Source: an uncultured Prevotellaceae bacterium
Lineage (GTDB): Bacteria; Bacteroidota; Bacteroidia; Bacteroidales; Bacteroidaceae
Length of the DNA stretch: 53,225 nucleotides
Direction: 5' to 3'
Assembly: GCA_947174945.1 (NCBI GenBank)
Contig: CAMWKZ010000013.1
Span: 1 to 53,225, forward strand
The notes under the pieces were generated by a model, which was not told where the DNA came from, searched no databases, and was given only the letters and a program-made list of their open reading frames with translations. A program made the translations under genes and the position numbers. Positions 53,188 through 53,225 of this stretch are shown in pieces. Each line of letters opens with the position of its first letter. Position 1 is the stretch's first letter.

Positions 53188-53225
53188 ATGAAGCTGGATG
53201 AATACGGAGTGGATAACCTATACTT
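53188..53225 (+). CDS. Possible start of another gene, cut by the window end
   Basis: An ATG at 53188 opens a frame reading MKLDEYGVDNLY to the last base. A small inverted repeat (TGACG...CGTCA, 53160-53175) separates it from the preceding gene. Twelve codons are too few to name a product. Confidence 0.3.
   Translation, partial: MKLDEYGVDNLY

Overview
The window looks like a chromosomal segment of a Bacteroidales bacterium, most likely Prevotella or a close relative. Four things point there. Promoters carry the Bacteroidetes -7 element TAnnTTTG, often with TTTG about 20 bp upstream. The gene families fit (LruC lipoproteins, DUF4290, S46 dipeptidyl peptidase, DUF5107-TPR protein, fused SpmA/SpmB, MurA with Asp in place of the active-site Cys). 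GH2 and CE2 secreted carbohydrate enzymes are present. GC-rich core genes are interrupted by visibly AT-rich accessory blocks. The genus is an inference; no 16S gene is present.

Layout. 1-2500: secreted GH2 glycosidase. 2500-4700: accessory block with an AbiF/AbiD-type HEPN protein behind a small hairpin RNA, then a 55-residue protein plus GNAT acetyltransferase pair. 4700-8420: two LruC-type lipoproteins. 8439-15807: forward run of SpmAB, flippase, DPP7-like peptidase and a second GH2. 15966-23558: housekeeping genes (DEAD-box helicase, LOG, ruvB-coaD-ybeY, dus, dprA with a CE2 esterase). 23719-29977: AT-rich Type III restriction-modification island (mod-res) with two uncharacterised downstream genes. 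30345-34978: MFS sugar porter and DUF5107-TPR protein. 34991-39011: VanZ-like protein, two translationally coupled NSS transporters and a ComEA-like HhH protein. 39128-44807: reverse-strand core operon tsaB-DUF4290-murA-rimM-dxr-rseP. 44925-46907: yicC-gmk-nadD. 46908-53225: second AT-rich accessory block with a long gene-free region that looks like a structured RNA, an 817-residue SEL1/multi-TM protein, an AbiEi-like/Fic fusion and a PD-(D/E)XK protein.

The most unusual signal is non-coding: three sequence-unrelated families of repeats, all with a strict 22-bp period. Family A (cores AGTATCT, then AGATACT after a central inversion) occurs three times (about 3588-3706, 30092-30238, 46999-47117), each time beside AT-rich defence-like genes. 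Family B (GC-rich, each unit a dyad) fills the gap between convergent genes at 15814-15945 and also lies inside the comEA coding sequence at 38231-38351. Family C (39019-39128) fills the convergent gap between comEA and rseP exactly. Second is the AbiF locus, whose promoter, hairpin RNA and T-tract sit directly before the toxin-like gene. Third is the roughly 390-nt region 47240-47630, which holds several long perfect complementary segments.

How the parts work together: the core genes cover cell-wall and isoprenoid synthesis (murA, dxr), translation and tRNA modification (rimM, tsaB, dus, ybeY), cofactor synthesis (coaD, nadD) and DNA handling (ruvB, dprA, comEA-like). The accessory blocks look like anti-phage or conflict modules (AbiF, GNAT pair, Type III R-M, Fic, PD-(D/E)XK). 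All function calls rest on motif reading by eye; no database search was run.
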